DNA of 64,000 nucleotides, taken from the NCBI GenBank assembly GCA_030429495.1, contig JAUIFH010000005.1, positions 265,039-329,038 on the forward strand, written 5' to 3'. The translations under genes were made by a program, and so were the position numbers. This document shows, in pieces, positions 29,290 through 37,486 of the stretch (position 1 is its first letter; every line of letters starts with the position of its first letter). The stretch is from Alphaproteobacteria bacterium (GTDB taxonomy: Bacteria; Pseudomonadota; Alphaproteobacteria; Rhodobacterales; Rhodobacteraceae). Under the pieces are notes generated by a model. The model was given only the letters and a program-made list of their open reading frames with translations, ran no database searches and had not been told where the DNA came from.

Positions 29290-29340
29290 CCGGGGGCTGC
29301 CTGCCCCCGGACCCCCGGGAGTATTTCCGAACAGAAGAAG
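29290..29340 (+). repeat. Dispersed repeat, copy 2: GC hairpin plus conserved tail
   Basis: CCGGGGGC (29290-29297) pairs with GCCCCCGG (29303-29310), followed by a tail with ACCCCCGGGAGTATTT, one variable base and CGAACAGAAGAAG. The tail matches copy 1 (7583-7614) except for one length difference and two or so base changes. It lies between the prfA start and the stop of the DUF1499 gene, and so is intergenic like copy 1. Confidence 0.75.
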
Positions 29341-29341
29341 A

Positions 29342-29806
29342 TCAGGGGGCGAGCTGGCTAAGCCAGTCGCGGAGCCGGGCGGCGTTAGCACCGAAGTCGC
29401 TGCGGCCGAAACGGAGGCGGGCGTGCAGCGTGAGTACCGTTGCCGGCCCGTTCGCGCGGGCGGAGGCGGTCGTGTAGTCGGGAAAGCCGAAGAGCGCCGA
29501 CCGGGTGATCCAGGTGATCATCCCCTCTTGCGGCGAACCCGCGAGCCGTGTCGTGCGCGGGGTTGCAAGAGCAATCCGGTCGAGACGCGAAAGGACATCC
29601 TCCGGGTCCTGCCCGGGGATGGCCAGCGCGGCGCGGGCGCCGCCGTCTTCCGCGGTCACGAGGGTGCCGCGGGAAGGCGGAAGAGTCGCCCCTGCCCCGC
29701 CCCCGGCGGGCGCAACGTGCCACCGCGCGGGGTCGGAAGGGGCAAGGCGGATGTAGGCCACGCCCCCGAGCAGGGTCAGTGCGAGAAGAACAAGCGCCGG
29801 TTTCAC
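29342..29806 (-). CDS. DUF1499 domain protein, membrane-anchored
   Basis: A 154-residue protein with one N-terminal hydrophobic segment ([17 protein letters not shown]) and a C-terminal part matching DUF1499 ([19 protein letters not shown], then [23 protein letters not shown]). The domain's function is not known. I chose the GTG at 29806 because it forms a four-base GTGA overlap with the agmatinase stop; a TTG at 29827 would also be in frame. It is the second gene of a two-gene unit with the agmatinase. Confidence 0.75.
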   Translation of the reverse strand: MKPALVLLALTLLGGVAYIRLAPSDPARWHVAPAGGGAGATLPPSRGTLVTAEDGGARAALAIPGQDPEDVLSRLDRIALATPRTTRLAGSPQEGMITWITRSALFGFPDYTTASARANGPATVLTLHARLRFGRSDFGANAARLRDWLSQLAP

Positions 29807-30768
29807 CCCTTCCGCCGGGACCAGCAATAAAGGCAGATCAGCTCATGGGCGACATGCGCGCCTGCGATGGCCGTGGCCCCGGTCGTGTCATAGGCCGGCG
29901 AGACCTCCACCACGTCGCCGCCGACGAGGTTGATACCCGCGAGGTCGCGCAGGATCGCCGCCGCCTGCCATGAGGCGAGCCCGCCCCAGACCGGTGTGCC
30001 GGTGCCGGGGGCAAAGGCGGGATCTAGGCAGTCGATGTCGAAGGTCAGATAGGTCGGGCGGTCGCCGACGATTCCCTTGATCTTGTTCACGACTTTCGCG
30101 GCACCGGTTTCATGCACCTCGCGCGCGTCGATGACATTCACGCCCATGAAGTCGTCGTTGTGGGTGCGGATCCCGACCTGCGCGGAGGTTTTCGGATCGA
30201 CGATGCCCGACTTGATCGCCTTGTAGAACATCGTGCCGTGGTCGATGCGGGTGAAATCGTCGTCTACCCAGGTGTCGGAATGGGCATCGAAATGCAGAAG
30301 GCTGATAGGGCCGTACTTCTCGGCATAGGCCTTGAGGATCGGGAAGGTGATGTAGTGATCGCCGCCGAGCGTGATGGTCCCTGGTCCGGCGGCAAGGACG
30401 CCACGGATATGGGCGGTCAGCGTGTCGGGGAAGTCGGCGACCTTGGCATAGTCGAAGGCGACGTCGCCGTAATCGACGATGTCGAATTCGTCGAGCGGAG
30501 AGAAGGACCAGCCGTAGGGCTGATCGAACGGTTGCAGGGCGGAGGCTTCGCGCACCGCGCGGGGGCCGAAACGGGTGCCGGCCCGGTGGGTGACCGCCTG
30601 GTCGAAGGGAACGCCGGTGATCGCCAGATCGACGCCGGTCAGGTCCTTGGTATAACGCCGGCGCAGGAAGCTCGTGGCGCCGCCGAACGCGTTTTCGTAG
30701 GCAAGACCGCGACGGTCATTGCGGGTGAAGGCGAGGTCGACCTCGCTTTTCGCATCTTCCAAAGCCAT
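29803..30768 (-). CDS. speB: Agmatinase / ureohydrolase family enzyme
   Basis: A 321-residue manganese enzyme of the arginase family. The metal motifs GGDHYITF, DAHSDTW and DIDCLDPAFAPGTGTP are complete. Agmatinase releases urea from agmatine to give putrescine, but related guanidino-acid ureohydrolases look similar, so the substrate is provisional. A second member of the family lies at 40112-41068. A 12-base palindrome is found 99-110 bases upstream of its start. The DUF1499 gene follows with a four-base overlap. Confidence 0.85.
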   Translation of the reverse strand: MALEDAKSEVDLAFTRNDRRGLAYENAFGGATSFLRRRYTKDLTGVDLAITGVPFDQAVTHRAGTRFGPRAVREASALQPFDQPYGWSFSPLDEFDIVDYGDVAFDYAKVADFPDTLTAHIRGVLAAGPGTITLGGDHYITFPILKAYAEKYGPISLLHFDAHSDTWVDDDFTRIDHGTMFYKAIKSGIVDPKTSAQVGIRTHNDDFMGVNVIDAREVHETGAAKVVNKIKGIVGDRPTYLTFDIDCLDPAFAPGTGTPVWGGLASWQAAAILRDLAGINLVGGDVVEVSPAYDTTGATAIAGAHVAHELICLYCWSRRKG

Positions 30769-30866
30769 GATGGGGCTCCGTGACAGGGTCTGGCGTCGTT
30801 CAAGCCGGAGACGCCGCCGATCCGGGCAGGCCCACCCAACGGCTTTGAAGGCGATTCGTCAAGAAA

Positions 30867-30878
30867 ATTTGATCAAAT
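30867..30878. promoter_or_regulatory. AT-rich palindrome upstream of the agmatinase gene
   Basis: ATTTGATCAAAT is a perfect 12-base palindrome in an otherwise GC-rich gap between the agmatinase start and the M20 hydrolase stop. It may be an operator for the agmatinase unit. No regulator gene is adjacent, so the binding protein is unknown. Confidence 0.35.
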
Positions 30879-30892
30879 CGTTCCGGCACTGA

Positions 30893-32053
30893 TCAGACCG
30901 GCTGTGCGCGTTCCACGAGGCGGGCGAAGAAGCTCGCCCCATATGGCGCGGCCTCGTCGTTGAACTCATAGGCCGCGTGATGCAGGCCCGGCCCCTCCCC
31001 CTGCCCGAGGAAGAGGTAGCAGCCGGGGCGCTTTTCGAGGAGGTAGGAGAAATCCTCGGCCCCCATCTCGCGCCCGGCATCGTCGACGACACCGGCAGCG
31101 CCGGCGACCTCGGCGGCGACGGTGGTGGCGAAGCGGGTTTCCTCGGGATGGTTGACGGTCGCGGGATAGCCCCAGTCGTAGTCGATTTCCGCCGTCACCC
31201 CGTGGGCGGCGGCGACACCTGCGACGATCTCGTGGAACCGCCGTTTCAGCAGTGCGCGCACATCCGGGTCGAAGGAGCGGATCGTCGCGGTCAGCCGCGC
31301 CGTCTCGGGAATGATGTTCGACGCGGTGCCGGAATGGATTTCGGTCACCGACACGACCGCCTCTTTCAGCGGGTTCACGTTCCGGCTGACAATCGTCTGA
31401 AGGCTCGCCGCGATGGCAACCACGGCCGGGATCGGGTCGACGCAGTCATGCGGATAGGCGCCGTGACCGCCCCGGCCGGTCAGCGTCACCCAGGCGGTAT
31501 CGACAGCGGCCATGATCGGCCCCGGCGTCGTCACGAAACGGCCCAGAGGCACCTGCGGCGTGTTGTGAAGCGCATAGACATTGCCGATGCCGAACCGGTC
31601 GAGGATGCCTTCCTGCACCATCACCTGCCCGCCGCCGCCTTCCTCTTCCGCCGGCTGGAAGATCAGCGCGACCCGGCCACGGAAGCGGCGCGTCTCGGCC
31701 AGGTATTTCGCGGCGCCGAGGAGCATCGTTGTGTGCCCGTCATGGCCGCAGGCATGCATGACGCCCGGCACGGTCGAGGCATGGGCGACGCCCGTCTCCT
31801 CGGTAATGGGCAGCGCGTCCATATCCGCGCGAAGGCCGATTGTCGGCCCCTCGCCCTGCCCTTCGATGATCGCCACGATGCCCGTGGTCGCGATGCCCTC
31901 GTGTATCTCGTCCACCCCGAACTCGCGCAGCCGCTCCACAACGAAGGCCGCCGTCTTGTGGCAGGCGAATTCCAGTTCCGGGTTGGCGTGAAGGTGACGG
32001 CGCCACTCCGCCATCTCGGGCGCGAAATCGGCGATGCGGTTCAGGACGGGCAT
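30893..32053 (-). CDS. M20 family amidohydrolase (hippurate hydrolase / aminoacylase type)
   Basis: A 386-residue di-metal hydrolase. The metal-binding motif HACGHDGHTTMLLGAAKYL, the acidic FQPAEEEGGGGQVMVQEG and GRGGHGAYPHDCVDP are typical of the M20D aminoacylase/hippuricase group, which cleaves N-acyl amino acids. The dimerisation domain is present (residues about 180-290). The ATG at 32053 starts MPVLNRIADFAPEMAEWRRHLHA; upstream codons would overlap the opposing mazG. Natural substrate unknown. Confidence 0.88.
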   Translation of the reverse strand: MPVLNRIADFAPEMAEWRRHLHANPELEFACHKTAAFVVERLREFGVDEIHEGIATTGIVAIIEGQGEGPTIGLRADMDALPITEETGVAHASTVPGVMHACGHDGHTTMLLGAAKYLAETRRFRGRVALIFQPAEEEGGGGQVMVQEGILDRFGIGNVYALHNTPQVPLGRFVTTPGPIMAAVDTAWVTLTGRGGHGAYPHDCVDPIPAVVAIAASLQTIVSRNVNPLKEAVVSVTEIHSGTASNIIPETARLTATIRSFDPDVRALLKRRFHEIVAGVAAAHGVTAEIDYDWGYPATVNHPEETRFATTVAAEVAGAAGVVDDAGREMGAEDFSYLLEKRPGCYLFLGQGEGPGLHHAAYEFNDEAAPYGASFFARLVERAQPV

Positions 32054-32116
32054 GTGGACTCTCGGCAGTCTGGTTGCGAATACTGGCCACATGATCGCAA
32101 AACCGGAAGCTTCGCA

Positions 32117-33052
32117 ATGACCCTTGACCGCACTGCGTCGGATCGCCTTGTCCAAGACCCCGATGGCGGGCTGCTACGGCTTCTGGAAATCATGGCGCGG
32201 CTTCGTGATCCGAAGACCGGCTGCCCGTGGGACATCGAGCAGGATTTCGCGACCATCGCCCCCTACACGATCGAAGAGGCCTACGAGGTTGCCGACGCCA
32301 TCGAACGCGGCGCGTGGGGCGAGCTAGAGGGAGAACTCGGCGACCTGCTGTTTCAGACCGTCTACCACACACAGATGGGAGCCGAGGCGGGTCATTTCAC
32401 TTTCGAGAGCGTGACGAAGGCGATCGCCGACAAGATGGTTGCCCGCCACCCGCATGTCTTCGGCGACGAGAGCCGCAACAAGACAGCCGAGGATCAGACC
32501 CGCGATTGGGAGAAGATGAAGGCGGCCGAACGTGCCGGAAAGGCCGAAAGGGGCACGCTCGACGGTGTCGCCATGGGCCTGCCTGCATTGACCCGGGCGG
32601 TCAAGTTGCAGAACCGAGCCGCGCGGGTGGGGTTCGACTGGCCCTCGACCGACGAGGTGATCGACAAGATCACCGAAGAGGCGCGTGAACTGAACGAAGC
32701 GCGCGGCCAGATGACCGAGACCGAGGTCTTCGAGGAGTTCGGCGACCTCCTCTTCGTCATCGCCAACCTCGCCCGCCACCTCAAGATCGACCCCGAGGCG
32801 GCGCTGAGGGCCGCCAACGCCAAGTTCACCGGCCGCTTCCGGTCGATCGAGTCGGCGCTTGCCGTTCGGGGCAAGCGGCCCGAAGATAGCGATCTGGCCG
32901 AGATGGACGCGCTTTGGGACGCGGCGAAGCGGGCTGAGAAGTCTGTGCCCGCACCGGACTTGCAGCCGGCAACGCAGCATCAGCGGCGCATGGCGGACGA
33001 GCAGCAGCAAGCATTGGACGCGCGCCGCCGGCAAGAGCAGCAACAGCAATAA
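32117..33052 (+). CDS. mazG: Nucleoside triphosphate pyrophosphohydrolase MazG
   Basis: A 311-residue all-alpha NTP pyrophosphatase that removes non-canonical or excess NTPs. Two MazG domains are visible: the first with YTIEEAYEVADAIERG and ELGDLLFQTVYH, the second with EARELNEARGQ and EEFGDLLFVIANLARHL, each carrying the ExxE-x12-ExxD pattern. The C-terminus has an extra 30 or so residues rich in Gln and Arg, beyond the usual length of about 265-280. The start is ATG 32117; the much longer frame upstream is antisense to the M20 gene. Confidence 0.93.
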   Translation: MTLDRTASDRLVQDPDGGLLRLLEIMARLRDPKTGCPWDIEQDFATIAPYTIEEAYEVADAIERGAWGELEGELGDLLFQTVYHTQMGAEAGHFTFESVTKAIADKMVARHPHVFGDESRNKTAEDQTRDWEKMKAAERAGKAERGTLDGVAMGLPALTRAVKLQNRAARVGFDWPSTDEVIDKITEEARELNEARGQMTETEVFEEFGDLLFVIANLARHLKIDPEAALRAANAKFTGRFRSIESALAVRGKRPEDSDLAEMDALWDAAKRAEKSVPAPDLQPATQHQRRMADEQQQALDARRRQEQQQQ

Positions 33053-33075
33053 ATGCCGACTAGTTTAATCAGGTA

Positions 33076-33104
33076 TTGACGCCTTCTTTGCGTTCAGCAA
33101 TAAC
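33076..33104 (+). promoter_or_regulatory. Likely sigma-70 promoter of the iron-binding protein gene
   Basis: TTGACG (33076-33081) and AATAAC (33099-33104) are separated by 17 bases, in the 84-base gap after mazG and 32 bases before the start codon. No clear iron-responsive box (Irr or RirA type) could be recognised by eye. Confidence 0.5.
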
Positions 33105-33136
33105 GGCGGGGAAATATCCGACTAAAGGAGTCGACT

Positions 33137-34144
33137 ATGTCCATGCGGACACCACTTTTCGCCCTGTCCCTGATCGCCCTTGCGAGTCCCGCTCTGGCCG
33201 AGGAAGTCAACGTCTACTCGCTGCGCCAGCCTGAACTGGTGCAGCCGCTCTTCGACAAGTTCACCGAGGAAACCGGGATCGCCGTCAATGTCGCCTTCGT
33301 CGAGAAGGGCATGGTTGAGCGCCTGGTCAGCGAAGGCGACCGCAGCCCGGCCGACCTCGTTATGACGGTGGATATCGCGAAGCTGTCGCAGGTGGTCGAG
33401 GCAGGCGTGACCCAGCCGGTAGAGTCCGAAACGCTCGCCGCGAACATCCCGGCCGAGTTCCGCGATCCCGGCAACCAGTGGTTCGGCCTGACGACCCGCG
33501 CCCGTGTCGTCTATGCCTCCAAGGACCGTGTCGCCGACGGCGAGGTCACGACCTACGAGAACCTAACCGACCCGAAATGGCAGGGCCGCATCTGCACCCG
33601 CCCCGGCACGCATGATTACAACCTCGGCCTCATGGCCGCGATGATCGAACATCATGGGGCCGACTACGCGAAGGAATGGGCGACGGGCCTGCGCGCCAAC
33701 CTCGCCAAAAAGCCCGAGGGCAACGACCGGGCGCAGGTCAAGTCGATCTGGGCCGGCGAATGCGACATCTCGCTGGGCAACACCTACTATATGGGCGCGA
33801 TGCTGGCCGACCCGGAGCAGACGGAATGGGCCAATTCAGTCCGCATCGTCTATCCGGTCTTCGAAGGCGGCGGCACGCACATGAACGTCTCCGGCATGGC
33901 GCTGACGAAATCCGCGCCGAACAAGGACGCCGCGCTCAAGCTGATGGAGTTCCTGTCCTCGGACGAGGCGCAGGCGATCTATGCCGAAACCAACCACGAG
34001 TTTCCGGTCAAGCCCGGCGTCGAACGTTCGGCGCTGGTGGCAAGCTGGGGCGAATTCACGCCGGACAGCCTGAACCTGATGGACGTGGCGAAGTCGCGGC
34101 CCGAAGCGCTGAAGCTGATGGAAGAAGTCAACTTCGACGGGTAA
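33137..34144 (+). CDS. Iron(III) ABC transporter substrate-binding protein (FbpA/FutA type)
   Basis: A 335-residue periplasmic protein with signal peptide (PLFALSLIALASPALA) followed by VNVYSLRQPELVQPLFDKF, the usual start of ferric-iron binding proteins. The GNTYYMGAML segment contains the paired tyrosines that typically bind Fe(III) in this family. AGGAG lies six bases before ATG 33137. It has its own promoter and terminator, and no permease or ATPase gene is next to it, so it must work with a transporter encoded elsewhere. Confidence 0.88.
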   Translation: MSMRTPLFALSLIALASPALAEEVNVYSLRQPELVQPLFDKFTEETGIAVNVAFVEKGMVERLVSEGDRSPADLVMTVDIAKLSQVVEAGVTQPVESETLAANIPAEFRDPGNQWFGLTTRARVVYASKDRVADGEVTTYENLTDPKWQGRICTRPGTHDYNLGLMAAMIEHHGADYAKEWATGLRANLAKKPEGNDRAQVKSIWAGECDISLGNTYYMGAMLADPEQTEWANSVRIVYPVFEGGGTHMNVSGMALTKSAPNKDAALKLMEFLSSDEAQAIYAETNHEFPVKPGVERSALVASWGEFTPDSLNLMDVAKSRPEALKLMEEVNFDG

Positions 34145-34162
34145 ACGTATAAGAGAACTAGG

Positions 34163-34187
34163 AAACCCCGGCCGGAGGCCGGGGTTT
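34163..34187 (+). terminator. Strong terminator after the iron-binding protein gene
   Basis: AAACCCCGGCC (34163-34173) and GGCCGGGGTTT (34177-34187) form a perfect 11-pair stem with a GGA loop, followed by CTTTGTTTC. It starts 18 bases after the stop codon. Confidence 0.9.
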
Positions 34188-34220
34188 CTTTGTTTCCGGA
34201 TCGTCCACGCGCCGCCGCAC

Positions 34221-34649
34221 TTACAGGCGGTCGCGAAGGGTCAGCGCCGTCTGCGCAAGCGCATCGTCCGCCGGGCTTGGCGGCAAGCTGAACGCCTCCG
34301 GCCCATCCTTCAGATAGGCAGCCGAACTGACGTCATGGCGATGATGCATCGGGACCACATGCGCGTGGGCATGGGCGACATGAATGCCGGTATAGAAGAA
34401 CGACACGCGTTCCACCTGCCATTCGGCCTTCATCGCCCGCGCCAGCGCCTGCCCCGTCGACATGATCCGCGCCGCCGTGTCCGGCGGGATATCCTCGAAC
34501 CAGCGATGGTGCGCCTTCGGGATCACCAGCGCATGGCCCTCGCGGATCGGGTGGATGTCGAGCAAGGCGAGGATCTTGTCGTCCTCGAACAGCTTGTGGA
34601 CCGGAAGCGCGCCCGTCGCGATCCGGCAAAACAGACAATCGTCGTGCAT
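34221..34649 (-). CDS. HIT family nucleotide-binding hydrolase
   Basis: A 142-residue histidine-triad protein. H93-A-H95-A-H97 in HVAHAHAHVVP is the HxHxHxx triad, and C5/C8 in DDCLFCRI resemble the zinc site of HINT-type members. Proteins of this type hydrolyse nucleoside phosphoramidates or dinucleoside polyphosphates. ATG 34649 is preceded by GGAGG; the longer frame is not conserved in kind. It stands alone, converging on the iron-binding protein gene. Confidence 0.9.
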   Translation of the reverse strand: MHDDCLFCRIATGALPVHKLFEDDKILALLDIHPIREGHALVIPKAHHRWFEDIPPDTAARIMSTGQALARAMKAEWQVERVSFFYTGIHVAHAHAHVVPMHHRHDVSSAAYLKDGPEAFSLPPSPADDALAQTALTLRDRL

Positions 34650-34766
34650 CGACGCCTCCCAGCCTGAACTCCCCCTCAGACTATGCGTGTGCGCAGAGGC
34701 GGCAATGAGACGGTCTGCCGCGCCCGCATGGCCGGACCGGTTCAAGCGAAAACAATAGGTTCCGGA

Positions 34767-35669
34767 TTACTCGGCAGCGACCGCCGGCAACGCGCCGCCG
34801 ACGAGATCCACACCCGGCAGCCGGGCGAGCGCGTCGAGATCGGCGATGTAGCGGCCCCGCAGATCGGCGAGCTGGAGGCCGGCAAAGCCCTGCTCGATCC
34901 CGGTCTGCGGCTGACGCGCATGGAAGGCAAGGATGCGGTCGCGCTGTCCGGGAACGAAGCGCGCGCCTTGCCGGTAGTGGCGCTGGATCATCGCCACCGC
35001 GCTGTCGGTGACCGCAGGCGCAGGCAACGTCTCGACCGGATGGGTCAGCGCGACCCCTGGTGCGAGGTGCGATAGAAGCTCCATAGGCCGCAACCGGGCC
35101 GCGAGAACGGTGACAGACTGTGCCTCAAGCCCGTCGCGCAGCGCCGACACCATCTCGACCCAGCCGCCGGAAAAGCCCGACATGATCGGCACGAATTCCG
35201 CGAACGGCTCCATCAGCCGGTCAAGCGCGAAGCGCCGCCAGGCGCCGACGAATAGCTGGTCGTAGGGAACGACCGACACGACGACCTTGTCGACGGGCCT
35301 GCCGAGGGCCGCGCGAAGCGCCTCGGCCCGGAGCCGGACGGCGGGATAGAAGCGGCCGTTAAGCAGGTTCGCCATGCGGCCGGCAAGATCATGCTCGGAC
35401 AGGATCAGTCCCCGGCCGCCGTCCTTCGGTGCGGGAAGCGCCGCGGCGATCTGGTCGCGGAACGTGTCGGGATGCAGCCCCTGATGCTTCGGTTCCGGCA
35501 GGGCGCAGTCGAAGCTGCCGCCCGGCGCACCGCCACGACCGGGATAGGCGAGGTCGTAGCCAGCCGCCGCGATCCCCTCGCGGTTCGCCGAGAGAAACCT
35601 CTGGAAATCCTCCGCTTCGCAACAATGCGGACCGGCATGAACAAGCAGCTCATAGGAATCGGCGGTCAT
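34767..35669 (-). CDS. Uncharacterised protein, sulfotransferase-like N-terminus
   Basis: A 300-residue soluble protein that I do not recognise with certainty. It opens with YELLVHAGPHCCEAEDFQR and then a SANREGIAAAGYDLAYPGR segment, which parallels the start of bacterial sulfotransferases (hydrophobic strand, G-x-H-K-T-G-T-T loop, helix, YPG), but the PAPS-binding loop is replaced by GPHCCEAED. A later VVPYDQLFVGAWRRF segment fits the 3'-phosphate-binding region position. It has a strong intergenic gap on both sides and its own promoter must lie within 35670-35824. Possibly an inactive or repurposed sulfotransferase fold. Confidence 0.6.
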   Translation of the reverse strand: MTADSYELLVHAGPHCCEAEDFQRFLSANREGIAAAGYDLAYPGRGGAPGGSFDCALPEPKHQGLHPDTFRDQIAAALPAPKDGGRGLILSEHDLAGRMANLLNGRFYPAVRLRAEALRAALGRPVDKVVVSVVPYDQLFVGAWRRFALDRLMEPFAEFVPIMSGFSGGWVEMVSALRDGLEAQSVTVLAARLRPMELLSHLAPGVALTHPVETLPAPAVTDSAVAMIQRHYRQGARFVPGQRDRILAFHARQPQTGIEQGFAGLQLADLRGRYIADLDALARLPGVDLVGGALPAVAAE

Positions 35670-35824
35670 TGGTGTGTCCTTCCCCGGATCGTTTCCACGC
35701 TTGCAACGAAATGTGGCGAAGATTTGACACCTTTAAGTTGTGTGTCAGGCGTTTAGCCATTCCTTTCCTCCGCTGGACAAAGCCGGGTCGCCGCGCCAGT
35801 GTCGGGGCAAAACCGGAGGACAGG

Positions 35825-36763
35825 ATGCGGGCACGCAAGATCATCATCGACACCGATCCCGGTCAGGACGATGCCGTGGCCATCCTTCTGGCGCTCGCCT
35901 CGCCCGAGATCGAGGTTCTCGGCCTGACGGCGGTCGCGGGGAACGTGCCGCTGGAGTTGACGGCGCGCAATGCGCGGATCGTCTGCGAACTGGCCGGGCG
36001 GCGCGATGTCCGCGTCTTCGCCGGCTGCGACGCGCCGCTGACGCGCAAGCTGGTCACGGCCGAATATGTCCACGGCAAGACCGGCCTCGACGGCATCGCG
36101 CTGCCCGATCCCACCATGCCGCTGGCCGACGGGCACGCGGTCGACTTCCTGATTGAGACGCTGCGCGAGGAAGCGCCGGGGACCGTGACGCTCTGTCCGA
36201 TCGGCCCCCTGACCAATATCGCGACAGCCTTCCGCAAGGCGCCCGATATCGTTCCGCGCATCGCCGAAATCGTGATGATGGGCGGCGCCTATTTCGAAGT
36301 CGGCAACGTCACTCCGGCGGCGGAGTTCAACATCTATGTCGACCCCGAAGCCGCAGACATCGTGTTCAAGTCCGGCGTGCCGCTGGTTGTCATGCCGCTC
36401 GACGTCACCCACAAGGCGCTGACGACCCGGGCAAGGGTGGAGGCGTTTCGCGGCCTCGGCACAGCGGCGGGCCATGCGGTCGCAAGTTGGACCGACTTCT
36501 TCGAGCGCTTCGACATGGCGAAATACGGCTCCGAAGGCGCGCCGCTGCACGATCCGTGCACGATCGCCTACCTTCTTGACCCCGACCTCTTCTCCGGCCG
36601 CCATATCAACGTGGAGATCGAGACCGACGGCCGCTTTACCGCCGGCATGACCGTCGCGGACTGGTGGCGCGTGTCGGGGCGGGCGGAAAACGCGATGTTC
36701 ATGGGCGATGTCGATGCGGACGGCTTCTTCGCGCTTCTGACCGAGCGGATCGGCAGGCTCTAG
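35825..36763 (+). CDS. Inosine-uridine preferring nucleoside hydrolase family protein
   Basis: A 312-residue calcium-dependent N-ribohydrolase that splits nucleosides into base and ribose. The N-terminal metal motif IIIDTDPGQDDAVAILLAL is complete, followed by LCPIGPLTNIATAFRKAP, EIVMMGGAYFEVGNVTPAAEFNIYVDPEAA and the late LHDPCTIAYLLDP with further metal and ribose contacts. ATG 35825 follows GGAGGACAGG. Purine versus pyrimidine preference cannot be told. Confidence 0.93.
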   Translation: MRARKIIIDTDPGQDDAVAILLALASPEIEVLGLTAVAGNVPLELTARNARIVCELAGRRDVRVFAGCDAPLTRKLVTAEYVHGKTGLDGIALPDPTMPLADGHAVDFLIETLREEAPGTVTLCPIGPLTNIATAFRKAPDIVPRIAEIVMMGGAYFEVGNVTPAAEFNIYVDPEAADIVFKSGVPLVVMPLDVTHKALTTRARVEAFRGLGTAAGHAVASWTDFFERFDMAKYGSEGAPLHDPCTIAYLLDPDLFSGRHINVEIETDGRFTAGMTVADWWRVSGRAENAMFMGDVDADGFFALLTERIGRL

Positions 36764-36773
36764 CGTCCGCGTT

Positions 36774-37421
36774 TCAGCGGCGGAACTTGCGGAACAGCCG
36801 GCGGTTGGCCTGCACGAATTCCTGCAACAGGCCCGACAGACCCGCGACATCGCGCCGCTTGAGATAGAGATATCCCGAAAGCGCCCCGATCCCGGCCCCG
36901 GCCGTGTCCACGATCAGGTCCCACATCGTGTCGACAAGGCCGGTCTTCTGCATGTTGAGACCGAATATCCCGTCCATCGCGAACTCGAAAATCTCCCACA
37001 TCGTGCCGATCGACAGCGCGAAGCAGAAGCTGACGAAGGCGATGGCCCAGGCCGGAGCGGCATACCGGTCGCCCTCGAACAGCATGAAGACGAAAAGGAA
37101 GCCGGCCAATCCAAAGGCCAGCGCGGAGCCGCCATGAAGCGCAATGTCCCACCACCAGATGCGGTTGTAGAAGTCGAACGCCTCGCCAAGGAAGATCGTC
37201 GCGAACACGAAGACCACGATCCCGGCCACGAACCGCATCGGCAGGTGGATACCGAACCGGCCCGAGAAGAGAACGGGGAGCAGCGACAACCCGAAGGTCG
37301 CAGCGGACACGAAGGCCAGCGACCAGCGCGCGCTGACAAGGGCGACCGCGAAGGCCACGACGAGCACGACCCAGATCGCCTGGGCGATGTAGGGCTGGGC
37401 GCGAAGGCGTCGATACCACAT
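36774..37421 (-). CDS. DUF2238 (YjdF-like) integral membrane protein
   Basis: A 215-residue protein with about six hydrophobic segments. The conserved blocks FYNRIWWWDIALHGGSALAFGLAG, GTMWEIFEFAMDGIFG and GLVDTMWDLIVDTAGAGIGAL match the DUF2238 family of inner-membrane proteins of unknown function, with acidic and His residues inside or next to membrane segments. It ends 10 bases from the converging nucleoside hydrolase gene and diverges from the EEP gene. Confidence 0.8.
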   Translation of the reverse strand: MWYRRLRAQPYIAQAIWVVLVVAFAVALVSARWSLAFVSAATFGLSLLPVLFSGRFGIHLPMRFVAGIVVFVFATIFLGEAFDFYNRIWWWDIALHGGSALAFGLAGFLFVFMLFEGDRYAAPAWAIAFVSFCFALSIGTMWEIFEFAMDGIFGLNMQKTGLVDTMWDLIVDTAGAGIGALSGYLYLKRRDVAGLSGLLQEFVQANRRLFRKFRR

Positions 37422-37486
37422 GCGGCCAAGCTAGGCGGGGTGGTTCTTCGCTTCAACCCTGCGGGATGAAGGGCTATGTCGATGGG

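Noticed and set aside
30977..32116. In-frame upstream extension of mazG by 380 codons.
   Set aside because: It is antisense to the M20 hydrolase gene and has no recognisable domain; ATG 32117 starts the normal MazG N-terminus.
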